24,456 nucleotides of DNA from JBEBBU01 sp041158225 (GTDB lineage Bacteria; Pseudomonadota; Gammaproteobacteria; Methylococcales; Methylococcaceae): positions 1-24,456 of the forward strand of contig JBEBBU010000126.1 of the NCBI GenBank assembly GCA_041158225.1. Reading direction: 5' to 3'. Shown one piece after another: positions 13,645 through 21,080 of this stretch; positions within the stretch are counted from its first letter, which is position 1, and every line of letters begins with the position of its first letter. The position numbers and the translations under genes were made by a program. The notes under the pieces are model-generated. The model did not search any database. It was not told the origin of the DNA and was given only the letters and a program-made list of their open reading frames with translations.

Positions 13645-15297
13645 ATGCACATATCAGCACCCTCAAAACTCATCCGCCTCCTGATCCTGAGCGGCGTCAT
13701 CACTGGCGTTGGCCTTCCGTCAGCAGGTCATGCCCAAGCCATGCATACCATCAACATGAATGTCAGCGGCGGAGAAAACAAGACCGTGCTACTGGTCAGT
13801 CAGGAAGGCACGATACAGGCCAGTGCCGATGTCACCTCTGACAGCCAGAGCATCAGCCTCGTCACCGATGATAATGTCCATAGCCTGAAGGGTAGTACCC
13901 TGCAGATCGTGACGCGGGGGACATCCAGCAGCGATCCGGCCGCAGGCCAGTATTTTGGATCAGTAGTACTGAACTGGAAAGGGACAAAATCAGACAAGGC
14001 AGGAGAAATCTATACGGTTTTCAAGGATAACGGCACCGATTACACCATTGATCTTGGTGATGTTGCCATTGTGGAAATCGATAGTGAAAGCGCGCAGGGT
14101 TACGGCATTCTTGCCGCAAAATCAGCTTACGCTGACATGACGCTCAAGGTCAAAGCGAGCAAGGGCATCCCGGCTGGCACTAAGGCAGCAGGCAAAGCCG
14201 CCAGTAATTCCCCAAAGAGTTCGGACAGCAAGCCCAGCATAACTGCCTTGCCAGGCCGGGATTATGACCTTGATGGCGTGCCCAACCTGTTTGATGTCGA
14301 TGATGATAATGACGGATTGCTGGACAATCTCGACAGGCGCAATCCAAAACTGTCGCCTCTTCCTGAGGGCACTCTATGTTCTGCCAAAGATTTCCGTATC
14401 TTTACCAATCTCAAGGCCACGGATCCCGACCTGAGCCGCACCATCAATTTTTATGGCACAGGAAGCCATAAGGCTGACGATACCCGCATCAGTCAGGCGC
14501 TGACGGATATGCTGGTCTATGTCTTCCAGCCCATCACCAGCGTCTGTGGCAGCAATAGCGTCAAGTATGAAATCAAGGGGACAGGTGTTCCCTATGCGCC
14601 ATCCATCTATACCGAAATGTTCAGCAATACCCAGACCAATGATATCCAGTGGATGGTTGGATCAGGCCTCAATCAGGGGCAACCCAGCAATATCGCTGTT
14701 ACCGCACCTTATACCTTTACCAGTCCAACAGAAATATCCGGTACCGATACCTTTATGGAGCGCGTGACCACTGCAGCGGGTACCAGCTTCGAATATGCAG
14801 CAACACCCAATTTCGTGTTTGTAACCCATCCGATGCTGGAGTCCTATAAGGTCGGCGCCGCCCCCAAGGTTACGGTGGACTACGCCTCCGCTGCGCCAGA
14901 CAGCTCAGCCGCCAACCGCATCCAGCTGGCCAACGGAGAAAAGATCACTGTGAATATCTATCGTCCACAGCGTCTCGGACTGGCTGGCGAACCTGCCAGA
15001 TATTATGACATTGGACAGATGAGTTACTACTTTGATATTCCCAATGGCCCCAATGGCATCGGCGCTGGCCCGGGGCGCTGTGACAGTCAGGTCAAGGTAG
15101 ATAGTGCCTTCTTTGATACCCCTGTTGTCATCGGATCCATGCGCCCAAAACCCAAACTGAGCATGACAGTCAATGTCGACAAGTGTTTTGCCGACAGGGG
15201 GATGACATGGAGCGGAGGCACTCTGGATATTGATATCCAGGTCGCCAGCGCTAACGGCGGCAACAGCGCCCAGAAGCTGTTCCTCAACCGCCCCTGA
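13645..15297 (+). CDS. Secreted protein with a thrombospondin type 3-like calcium-binding repeat, otherwise unknown
   Basis: The ATG at 13645 has AGAGGA upstream and begins a clear Sec signal (MHISAPSKLIRLLILSGVIT, cleavage near AGHAQA, about 30-32). The longer frame from 13531 would bury this signal. The 550-residue product has an N-terminal beta-rich part (about 33-175) and an Ala/Ser/Lys linker. Then come DYDLDGVPNLFDVDDDNDG (206-224) and LLDNLD, the Asp-rich pattern of thrombospondin type 3/EF-loop calcium sites. The C-terminal part (about 240-550) is beta-rich with four cysteines (CSAKDF, VCGSN, GRCDSQ, DKCFAD), which fits disulfides in an extracytoplasmic protein. It has no RTX repeats or autotransporter barrel. 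A perfect FNR box lies 115 nt upstream. I cannot name a family. Confidence 0.8.
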   Translation: MHISAPSKLIRLLILSGVITGVGLPSAGHAQAMHTINMNVSGGENKTVLLVSQEGTIQASADVTSDSQSISLVTDDNVHSLKGSTLQIVTRGTSSSDPAAGQYFGSVVLNWKGTKSDKAGEIYTVFKDNGTDYTIDLGDVAIVEIDSESAQGYGILAAKSAYADMTLKVKASKGIPAGTKAAGKAASNSPKSSDSKPSITALPGRDYDLDGVPNLFDVDDDNDGLLDNLDRRNPKLSPLPEGTLCSAKDFRIFTNLKATDPDLSRTINFYGTGSHKADDTRISQALTDMLVYVFQPITSVCGSNSVKYEIKGTGVPYAPSIYTEMFSNTQTNDIQWMVGSGLNQGQPSNIAVTAPYTFTSPTEISGTDTFMERVTTAAGTSFEYAATPNFVFVTHPMLESYKVGAAPKVTVDYASAAPDSSAANRIQLANGEKITVNIYRPQRLGLAGEPARYYDIGQMSYYFDIPNGPNGIGAGPGRCDSQVKVDSAFFDTPVVIGSMRPKPKLSMTVNVDKCFADRGMTWSGGTLDIDIQVASANGGNSAQKLFLNRP

Positions 15298-15322
15298 ACC
15301 AAACCAGTCCCCATCCCCACGG

Positions 15323-15348
15323 CCATCCGGGGAATTTTCTCCGGATGG
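15323..15348. terminator. Stable hairpin after the secreted protein gene
   Basis: CCATCCGG (15323-15330) pairs with CCGGATGG (15341-15348), extended by two inner pairs around an AATTTT loop. No T run follows on either strand, so it is a weak terminator candidate or an mRNA 3'-end stabiliser. It lies between convergent genes. Confidence 0.4.
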
Positions 15349-15419
15349 CGTCATGTTGCAAGTATGACTTGAATCAGTTGCTTCGCATCGACCGCTACTG
15401 AAGCATCAGATCTTCAGCC

Positions 15420-16301
15420 TTATAAACCCAGCCGCTTCCAGATTTCCAGACTGGCTTCAGCCCGGTTAAGGGTATAAAAATGCAGGCCCGGAGCACCTCC
15501 GGTCAGCAGGCGCTCGCAGAGATCAGTGACCACATCCAGGCCAAAAGCCCTTATGGATGCACGGTCATCGCCAAACACCTCCAGCCGCTTGCGGATCCAG
15601 CGCGGAATGTCCGCACCACACAGATCAGAGAAACGCGCCAGCTGCGAATAATTGGTGATCGGCATGATGCCGGGCACGATGGGAATATGGATCTGCAGCG
15701 CCTCACATTCCTCCATGAAGCGAAAATAGGCTTCAGGGTTATAGAAATATTGGGTAATGGCACTGTTTGCGCCAGCTGCCACCTTGTCACGGAAATGCAT
15801 AAGGTCACTACGTGCACTGGCAGCCTGAGGATGCACCTCGGGGTAACAGGCTACCTCGATATGAAAATGGCTTCCCGTGGCTTCACGGATGAAAGCCACC
15901 AGCTCACTGGCATAACGCAGTTCACCACCGGAAAGGGTGCCCGAAGGCATATCACCACGTAGCGCAACAATATGACGCACACCAGCCTCCTGATAACGCG
16001 TCAGGATATCCAGAATCTGCTGTCTTGATGAGGCAATACAGGACAGGTGGGGCGCACATTCCACCCCCATCTGCTGGATCTCCAGTGCAGTCTCGAAGGT
16101 TTTATCCTGAGTAGAACCTGCCGCACCAAAAGTCACCGAACAGAAACGTGGCTTAAGAGGCGTCAGCTGCTCAAAAACACGATGAAGGTTGGCTTCAGCT
16201 TCTGTGGTCTTGGGAGGAAAGAATTCAAAACTGTATTCAGGGTTACCCCTGGAAGGTAAGATCATGGCAATTCCTGATGATTGACGATCCATGGCAGGCA
16301 T
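15420..16301 (-). CDS. metF: 5,10-methylenetetrahydrofolate reductase MetF
   Basis: MetF reduces 5,10-methylene-THF to 5-methyl-THF, the methyl donor for methionine synthesis from homocysteine. It begins with the family signature YSFEFFPPKT and contains VALRGDMPSG, AACYPEVHP-like VACYPEVHPQA and IVPGIMPITN, all typical of the FAD-binding barrel. I chose the ATG at 16301 (MPAMDRQ), which has GGAGG 7-8 nt upstream and gives 293 residues, close to E. coli MetF (296). A second ATG at 16265 (MILPSRGNPEYSFEFF) has AGGA 6-7 nt upstream and is also possible. The frame opens to 16400 inside ahcY, but that is not needed. The gene lies 49 nt after ahcY, and a hairpin covers the first ribosome binding site. 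Confidence 0.94.
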   Translation of the reverse strand: MPAMDRQSSGIAMILPSRGNPEYSFEFFPPKTTEAEANLHRVFEQLTPLKPRFCSVTFGAAGSTQDKTFETALEIQQMGVECAPHLSCIASSRQQILDILTRYQEAGVRHIVALRGDMPSGTLSGGELRYASELVAFIREATGSHFHIEVACYPEVHPQAASARSDLMHFRDKVAAGANSAITQYFYNPEAYFRFMEECEALQIHIPIVPGIMPITNYSQLARFSDLCGADIPRWIRKRLEVFGDDRASIRAFGLDVVTDLCERLLTGGAPGLHFYTLNRAEASLEIWKRLGL

Positions 16302-16331
16302 CTGCCCGCCTCCATCATGGAGACGGGCAGA
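16301..16331 (-). promoter_or_regulatory. Hairpin covering the metF ribosome binding site
   Basis: TCTGCCCG (16331-16324 on the minus strand) pairs with CGGGCAGA ending at 16301. After one mismatch CTCC pairs with GGAG around a 5-nt loop. The GGAGG of the first metF start is in the 3' arm, and the hairpin's last base is the A of the ATG at 16301. No T run follows, so it is not an intrinsic terminator. Confidence 0.6.
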
Positions 16332-16350
16332 CACACTGGGAATATCCTGA

Positions 16351-17778
16351 TCAGTAACGGTAATGATCCGTCTTGTAAGGACCTTCCTTGGCCACACCAA
16401 TATAACTGGCCTGCTGATCGGTCAGTTCGGTCAGGGTGGCATTCAGCTTCTTCAGCTGCAGACGCGCCACTTTTTCGTCCAGATGCTTGGGCAGTGTGTA
16501 GACGCCGACCGGATAGCGCTTGCTGTCACGCTCGCCCCACAGTTCAATCTGGGCAATGGTCTGATTGGCAAAGGAAGAGCTCATGACATAGGATGGATGG
16601 CCGGTACCGCAACCCAGATTGACCAGTCGTCCCTTGGCCAGCAGAATGATGCGCTTGCCATCAGGGAAAATCACATGATCCACCTGCGGCTTGATTTCCT
16701 CCCACTGATATCCTTCAATGCCAGCCACATCGATTTCATTATCAAAATGGCCGATATTGCAGACAATGGCCTGATCCTTCATCTGCGCCATATGATCATG
16801 GGTGATGACATGGAAGTTTCCGGTAGCCGTGACAAAGATGTCAGCCTTATCGGCAGCATAGTCCATGGTAACCACACGATAGCCTTCCATGGCAGCCTGC
16901 AGGGCACAGATAGGATCAATTTCCGTGACCCATACCTGGGCTGAAAGCGCTCTCAGTGCCTGGGCTGAGCCCTTGCCCACATCGCCATAACCCGCAACGA
17001 CAGCGATCTTGCCAGCCACCATGACATCCGTGGCGCGCTTGATACCGTCAACCAGGGATTCGCGGCAACCATAGAGATTGTCGAACTTGGATTTGGTGAC
17101 AGAGTCGTTCACATTGATGGCGGGGAAACGCAGTTCACCGCGTTCATGCATCTGGTAGAGACGATGAACACCCGTGGTGGTTTCTTCGGTCACCCCCCTG
17201 ATCTGAGCCAGCCTGACTGAATACCAGTGAGGATCCTGAGCCAGCTTGGCCTTGATGGCAGCAAACAGGACTGTCTCTTCTTCAGAGCCTGGAGAAGACA
17301 GTACCGAAATATCACTCTCGGCACGTGCGCCCAGATGCAGCAGCAGGGTAGCATCACCGCCATCATCCAGAATCATGTTGGAGTAACCACCATCCTGCCA
17401 TTCAAAAATACGATGGGTGAAATCCCAGTATTCGGTCAGGGTTTCGCCCTTGAAGGCAAATACAGGCACACCAGTCGCAGCAATGGCGGCAGCGGCATGA
17501 TCCTGGGTGGAAAAGATGTTGCATGAAGCCCAGCGAACCTCGGCACCCAGCGCAGTCAGCGTTTCAATCAGTACCGCAGTCTGGATAGTCATGTGAAGTG
17601 ATCCGCTGATACGCGCACCCTTCAAAGGCTGGCTGGCGGTATATTCGTCCCGGATAGCCATAAGACCTGGCATCTCGGTTTCGGCGATGGCAATTTCCCT
17701 GCGCCCCCAGCCCGCCAGCTGGATGTCGGCCACAAGGTAATCATTGGAACCATGAGCGGTTTTGACCACTGCATTCAT
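16351..17778 (-). CDS. ahcY: Adenosylhomocysteinase (SAH hydrolase)
   Basis: AhcY reversibly splits S-adenosylhomocysteine into homocysteine and adenosine using bound NAD. The substrate domain shows SGSLHMTIQTAVLIETL and DDGGDATLL. The NAD-binding fold is VVAGYGDVGKGSAQALRA, and the C-terminal tail is GPYKTDHYRY, which reaches into the neighbouring NAD site in this family. From the ATG at 17778 (MNAVVKTAHGSNDY) there are 475 residues, the usual proteobacterial size including the internal insertion. AGGAG lies 7 nt upstream. A frame extending to 17799 would start over this site and is rejected. It follows metK after a 196-nt spacer with an SAH riboswitch. Confidence 0.97.
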   Translation of the reverse strand: MNAVVKTAHGSNDYLVADIQLAGWGRREIAIAETEMPGLMAIRDEYTASQPLKGARISGSLHMTIQTAVLIETLTALGAEVRWASCNIFSTQDHAAAAIAATGVPVFAFKGETLTEYWDFTHRIFEWQDGGYSNMILDDGGDATLLLHLGARAESDISVLSSPGSEEETVLFAAIKAKLAQDPHWYSVRLAQIRGVTEETTTGVHRLYQMHERGELRFPAINVNDSVTKSKFDNLYGCRESLVDGIKRATDVMVAGKIAVVAGYGDVGKGSAQALRALSAQVWVTEIDPICALQAAMEGYRVVTMDYAADKADIFVTATGNFHVITHDHMAQMKDQAIVCNIGHFDNEIDVAGIEGYQWEEIKPQVDHVIFPDGKRIILLAKGRLVNLGCGTGHPSYVMSSSFANQTIAQIELWGERDSKRYPVGVYTLPKHLDEKVARLQLKKLNATLTELTDQQASYIGVAKEGPYKTDHYRY

Positions 17779-17784
17779 TAGTTT

Positions 17785-17858
17785 GCTCCTGAATGACAAT
17801 CATCTCCGCCCAGACTGACTCTGCTTATCTGTCGGCACGTCCGGCCGGCGGAGATAAT
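17785..17858 (-). promoter_or_regulatory. Expression platform between the SAH aptamer and ahcY
   Basis: Right after the aptamer, ATTATCTCCGCC (17858-17847) can pair with GGCGGAGATGAT (17810-17799), 12 pairs with one G-U. Beyond this stem, GCUCUGA (17864-17858), which overlaps the 3' pseudoknot strand, can pair with UCAGGAGC (17792-17785) at the ahcY ribosome binding site, leaving one bulged G. The two uses of the GCUC strand exclude each other. Confidence 0.6.
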
Positions 17859-17860
17859 CA

Positions 17861-17927
17861 GAGCGCCGTTGAAACAGGGCCGGTACACTGAGCCTGGCGA
17901 ACCTTTGTCCGTCGCAGCGCTCCTCAG
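17861..17927 (-). ncRNA. SAH riboswitch aptamer upstream of ahcY
   Basis: The minus strand reads CTGAGGAGCGCTGCGAC, then GCCAGGCTCAG, then AACGGCGCTC. These are the conserved blocks of the S-adenosylhomocysteine riboswitch in the right order. P1 pairs CUGAG (17927-17923) with CUCAG. GAGCGC near the 5' end pairs with GCGCUC at 17866-17861 to form the pseudoknot. In known cases SAH binding raises expression of SAH-recycling genes, and here ahcY is directly downstream. The aptamer does not sit before metK, so it controls ahcY and perhaps metF apart from metK. Confidence 0.96.
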
Positions 17928-17974
17928 CACACACAGCACCACCGCAAACCCCGGTGGCAGGGTTTCTCCCCCGC
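17928..17974 (-). other. Short metK-riboswitch spacer with two competing hairpins
   Basis: AAACCC pairs with GGGTTT around TGCCACCG, or CCACCG pairs with CGGTGG around a loop that includes GGGTTT. The two share bases and cannot form together. No T run follows either, so metK may read through into the riboswitch. Confidence 0.3.
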
Positions 17975-19144
17975 CTAGAGCGGTGGAAGTCCTGCTGCAT
18001 CACGCAGCAGATGAGCCTTGTCGGTCTTTTCCCAGCTGAAGCTGTCTTCAGTACGGCCAAAATGTCCATAAGACGCTGAAGGCTGGTAGATAGGCTTCAT
18101 CAGACCCAGCATGGCAATCAGACCTTTGGGGCGCATATCAAAATGCTCGCTGACCAGTTGCGACAGACGCTCCTCGGATATTTTACCAGTACCAAAGGTT
18201 TCAATGCTGACAGAGGTCGGTTCAGCCACACCGATAGCATAGGATACCTGTATTTCACAGCGATCAGCCAGCCCTGCAGCCACAATGTTTTTGGCCACAT
18301 AGCGACAGAGATAAGCCGCGGAACGATCCACCTTGGATGGATCCTTGCCACTGAATGCACCGCCACCATGACGCGCCATGCCGCCATAGGTATCCACAAT
18401 GATCTTGCGTCCAGTAAGACCACAGTCACCCACTGGACCACCAATGACGAAATTGCCGGTAGGATTGATGAAATAGCGCGTATCCGCATGCAACCATTCC
18501 TTGGGCAGTACATGGGTGATGATCTCGTCCATGACAGCCTCACGCAGTTCCTTGAGCCCGATCTCTGGCGAGTGCTGGGTAGACAGTACGACTGCATCAA
18601 TAGCCACAGGCTTGCTGTCCACATAGCGGAAAGTGATCTGGCTCTTGGCATCGGGGCGCAGCCATGGCAGGATGCGCTTCTTGCGGACTTCAGCCTGACG
18701 CTGCACCAGACGGTGGGCGTAGGTAATGGGCGCCGGCATGAATACATCAGTTTCGTTGCTGGCATAACCAAACATCAGGCCCTGATCGCCAGCACCCTGT
18801 TCATGGTCATCCGTCTCATCAACACCCATGGCAATATCGGCAGACTGTTTACCGATCGCTGTCAGGACGGCGCATGACTGGGAATCAAAGCCGATCTCGG
18901 GGTTGTCATAGCCGATCTCATGCACTACCTTGCGCACCAGCGCTTCGGTATCTACCCATGCACTGGTGGTTACTTCACCAGCCAGCACCACCATACCGGT
19001 CTTGACCAGGGTTTCCACTGCCACACGTGACCTTGGGTCCTGTCGCAGCATTTCATCAAGAATGGCATCAGAGATCTGATCAGCCACCTTGTCGGGATGA
19101 CCCTCTGACACGGATTCAGAAGTAAAGATATAATTTTTGCTCAC
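17975..19144 (-). CDS. metK: S-adenosylmethionine synthetase MetK
   Basis: MetK makes SAM from methionine and ATP and releases phosphate and pyrophosphate. Family motifs are visible from the N-terminus on: FTSESVSEGHPDKVADQISD (8-27), GAGDQGLMFGYA, and the phosphate-binding loop GGGAFSGKDPSKVDRSAAY. At 389 residues the length is normal. The start is GTG at 19144 with AGGA about 11 nt upstream. The 5' untranslated part is only about 40 nt and shows no SAM riboswitch. It is divergent from ppa, and ahcY and metF follow on the same strand. Confidence 0.97.
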   Translation of the reverse strand: MSKNYIFTSESVSEGHPDKVADQISDAILDEMLRQDPRSRVAVETLVKTGMVVLAGEVTTSAWVDTEALVRKVVHEIGYDNPEIGFDSQSCAVLTAIGKQSADIAMGVDETDDHEQGAGDQGLMFGYASNETDVFMPAPITYAHRLVQRQAEVRKKRILPWLRPDAKSQITFRYVDSKPVAIDAVVLSTQHSPEIGLKELREAVMDEIITHVLPKEWLHADTRYFINPTGNFVIGGPVGDCGLTGRKIIVDTYGGMARHGGGAFSGKDPSKVDRSAAYLCRYVAKNIVAAGLADRCEIQVSYAIGVAEPTSVSIETFGTGKISEERLSQLVSEHFDMRPKGLIAMLGLMKPIYQPSASYGHFGRTEDSFSWEKTDKAHLLRDAAGLPPL

Positions 19145-19192
19145 GTTAAATAGATCCTGTAGCGTAAAGCCAGCCTCTTGCTGACATGATAA

Positions 19193-19198
19193 ATTATA
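19193..19198 (-). promoter_or_regulatory. metK -10 box
   Basis: TATAAT on the minus strand (19198-19193) lies about 50 nt before the metK start. The -35 region at the right distance is only T-rich. A GACAG-AC-CTGTC inverted repeat (19200-19211) lies in the spacer between the two divergent genes. Confidence 0.45.
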
Positions 19199-19257
19199 GG
19201 ACAGACCTGTCGGTCGAAAAACCGTGTTTATTCATTATCTGCTCTAAGGAAACCATC

Positions 19258-19788
19258 GTGGCTCTAAACAGCGTTAGCTCCGGCAAGAATCTCCCCGATG
19301 ACTTTCATGTCATCATCGAAATCCCTGCATTCAGCGATCCAGTCAAGTATGAGGTTGACAAGGAAACAGGCGCCCTGTTCGTGGATCGCTTCATGGGAAC
19401 CGCCATGCAGTATCCATGCAATTATGGCTATATTCCAGCCACTCTCGGGGATGACGGTGATCCTGTCGATGTTCTGGTGCTCGCACCATGGAAACTGCTG
19501 TCGGGCTCAGTAGTACGTTGCCGGCCTGTAGGCATGCTGAAAATGGAGGACGAAGCTGGAGGCGATGTCAAGATTCTGGCTGTGCCCGTGGACAAGCTCA
19601 CCCCTCTGTACAAGCAGGTTAAATGCTATAACGATGTACCCGAAATCCAGCTGGCCCAGATTGCACATTTCTTCCAGCATTACAAGGATCTGGAACCGGG
19701 CAAGTGGGTACGCATTGAAGGCTGGGGTACCGTAGACGAAGCTCGCGAAGAAATCATGAAGAGCGTTGCCCAGTACAAAAAATCCTAA
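19258..19788 (+). CDS. ppa: Inorganic pyrophosphatase (family I)
   Basis: The enzyme hydrolyses pyrophosphate to two phosphates and drives biosynthetic reactions forward. The signature DGDPVDVLVL is present, along with NYGYIP and the C-terminal VRIEGWG. From GTG at 19258 (GTG-GCT-CTA-AAC) there are 176 residues, equal to E. coli Ppa, with AAGGA 7-8 nt upstream. The longer frame from 19186 is rejected. It is divergent from metK, whose reaction makes pyrophosphate. Confidence 0.96.
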   Translation: MALNSVSSGKNLPDDFHVIIEIPAFSDPVKYEVDKETGALFVDRFMGTAMQYPCNYGYIPATLGDDGDPVDVLVLAPWKLLSGSVVRCRPVGMLKMEDEAGGDVKILAVPVDKLTPLYKQVKCYNDVPEIQLAQIAHFFQHYKDLEPGKWVRIEGWGTVDEAREEIMKSVAQYKKS

Positions 19789-19801
19789 ACAGCGAAAGCC
19801 G

Positions 19802-19838
19802 GGCTGCCCCGCATGGCTTTGGCCAGAACGGGACAGCC
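19802..19838. terminator. Hairpin between convergent ppa and the unknown small gene
   Basis: GGCTGCCCCG (19802-19811) pairs with CGGGACAGCC (19829-19838) with one mismatch, and an inner TGGC/GCCA hairpin sits inside. There is no T run, so termination is plausible but not certain. Confidence 0.45.
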
Positions 19839-19848
19839 TTGCTCCAGC

Positions 19849-20118
19849 CTAGTCTGAGGTCTCGATTGCAGTTGCTGCCTGTGAGGTAGCAGCCTCCTGT
19901 CTGACCAGCACGCCCTTCTGTACCAGTTCGTTCACCACATTGGACATCTGCTCATGGATGCGCAGGAAGCCAGGCAAGGTCGTGATGACAGATTCTGCAT
20001 GACGCACGTGCATCTGCCCCTGCTCTTCAGCAGGCACCGCCGTAATCAGATCAAAACGCACCACACCATCCACCAGACTGATGTTGGCGATATTATCTGC
20101 ATAGACATTATTACTCAT
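19849..20118 (-). CDS. Small conserved-looking protein, unknown function
   Basis: From the ATG at 20118 (MSNNVYADNIANISLVDGVV) the product has 89 residues. AGGGA lies 6-8 nt before this start. The ATG at 20124 would be too close to that site. The protein looks soluble, with a beta-rich first half (VVRFDLITAVPAE) and a helical second half (GFLRIHEQMSNVVNELVQKG), then an Ala/Thr-rich tail. There is no signal peptide or cysteine. It follows the PfkB kinase gene after 29 nt and is likely the last gene of that operon. I do not recognise the family. Confidence 0.7.
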   Translation of the reverse strand: MSNNVYADNIANISLVDGVVRFDLITAVPAEEQGQMHVRHAESVITTLPGFLRIHEQMSNVVNELVQKGVLVRQEAATSQAATAIETSD

Positions 20119-20147
20119 GGTCATTTCCCTGGTTTAGTGAATTGAAA

Positions 20148-21080
20148 TCAGAATTGGTAACCAAAGTTCGCGAGAAAACGCTCACGGAAACTTTCAAGGG
20201 TAAAACTGTGGTTCTGTGTGCCATGATGCTCGATCTTGATGCCCCCCATGAGTGAAGCAATGCGCCCCGTAGTCACCCAGTCCATATCTTCCATCAGGCC
20301 ATAAAGCAGGCCGGCCCTGAAAGCATCGCCGCAACCTGTCGGATCACGCACGGCTGCAACCGCCGCTACCGGCACTTCAAGCACTTCGCCATCGGCAAAA
20401 ATCAGCGAACCTTCAGCGCCACGGGTCACAATGAGCGCTTCTACTCTTTCGGCAAGCTGGGCAAGACTGAGACCGGTTTTCTCCTGCATCATTCTTGACT
20501 CGTAGTCATTAAGGGCCAGCCAGCGAGCCTGTTCCACCAGATCCAGCAGCTCAGGGCCATCGAACATGGGTAGACCCTGACCAGGATCAAAAATGAAGGG
20601 GATCCCAGCTTCCCTGAACTCTTTTGCATGCTGGATCATGCCATCCTTGCCATCTGGCGCCACAATGCCTATGCGGATACCTGCGTCACGCGGTACATGA
20701 TTATGCTGGGAAAAAGACATGGCACCGGGATGAAAAGCCGTAATCTGGTTATCATCCATGTCAGTAGTGATATAGGCCTGTGCGGTATAGCTGTCCTCCA
20801 GAACATGCAGATAATCCCGACGGATGCCGCAACTGTCCAGCCACTGGGCATAAGGTGTGAAATCCTTGCCCACGGTGGCCATGGGTAAAGGCTGGCCTCC
20901 CAGCAACTTCAGGTTGTAGGCAATATTGCCTGCACAGCCGCCATATTCCCTGCGCAGTTCGGGTACAAGAAAGCACACATTCAGAATGTGAACCTGTTCT
21001 GGCAGAATGTGATGCCTGAAACGGTCTGGAAACACCATGATGGTGTCGTACGCCATGGAACCACAAATTAACGCTGTCAC
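20148..21080 (-). CDS. PfkB-family sugar/nucleoside kinase, possibly adenosine kinase
   Basis: This is a ribokinase-fold kinase that phosphorylates a sugar or nucleoside with ATP. The first PfkB motif region is YGGCAGNIAYNLKLLGGQ, and the second is DPTGCGDAFRAGLLYGLM, with the catalytic Asp in GCGD. At 310 residues it is typical. The GTG start at 21080 directly follows the gcvH stop (TGAGTG), with AAGGAG at the end of gcvH, so they are coupled. Adenosine kinase is my preferred function because AhcY in the neighbouring locus releases adenosine, and the N-terminal pattern resembles proteins annotated that way. The sequence alone does not settle the substrate. Confidence 0.85.
   Translation of the reverse strand: MTALICGSMAYDTIMVFPDRFRHHILPEQVHILNVCFLVPELRREYGGCAGNIAYNLKLLGGQPLPMATVGKDFTPYAQWLDSCGIRRDYLHVLEDSYTAQAYITTDMDDNQITAFHPGAMSFSQHNHVPRDAGIRIGIVAPDGKDGMIQHAKEFREAGIPFIFDPGQGLPMFDGPELLDLVEQARWLALNDYESRMMQEKTGLSLAQLAERVEALIVTRGAEGSLIFADGEVLEVPVAAVAAVRDPTGCGDAFRAGLLYGLMEDMDWVTTGRIASLMGGIKIEHHGTQNHSFTLESFRERFLANFGYQF

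Noticed and set aside
16301..16331. The ahcY-metF palindrome as an intrinsic terminator
   Set aside because: No T run follows it, and metF is the next gene on the same strand.
19145..19192. A SAM riboswitch in the metK leader
   Set aside because: The leader is about 40 nt after the TATAAT box, too short for the known larger SAM aptamers, and shows none of their conserved blocks.
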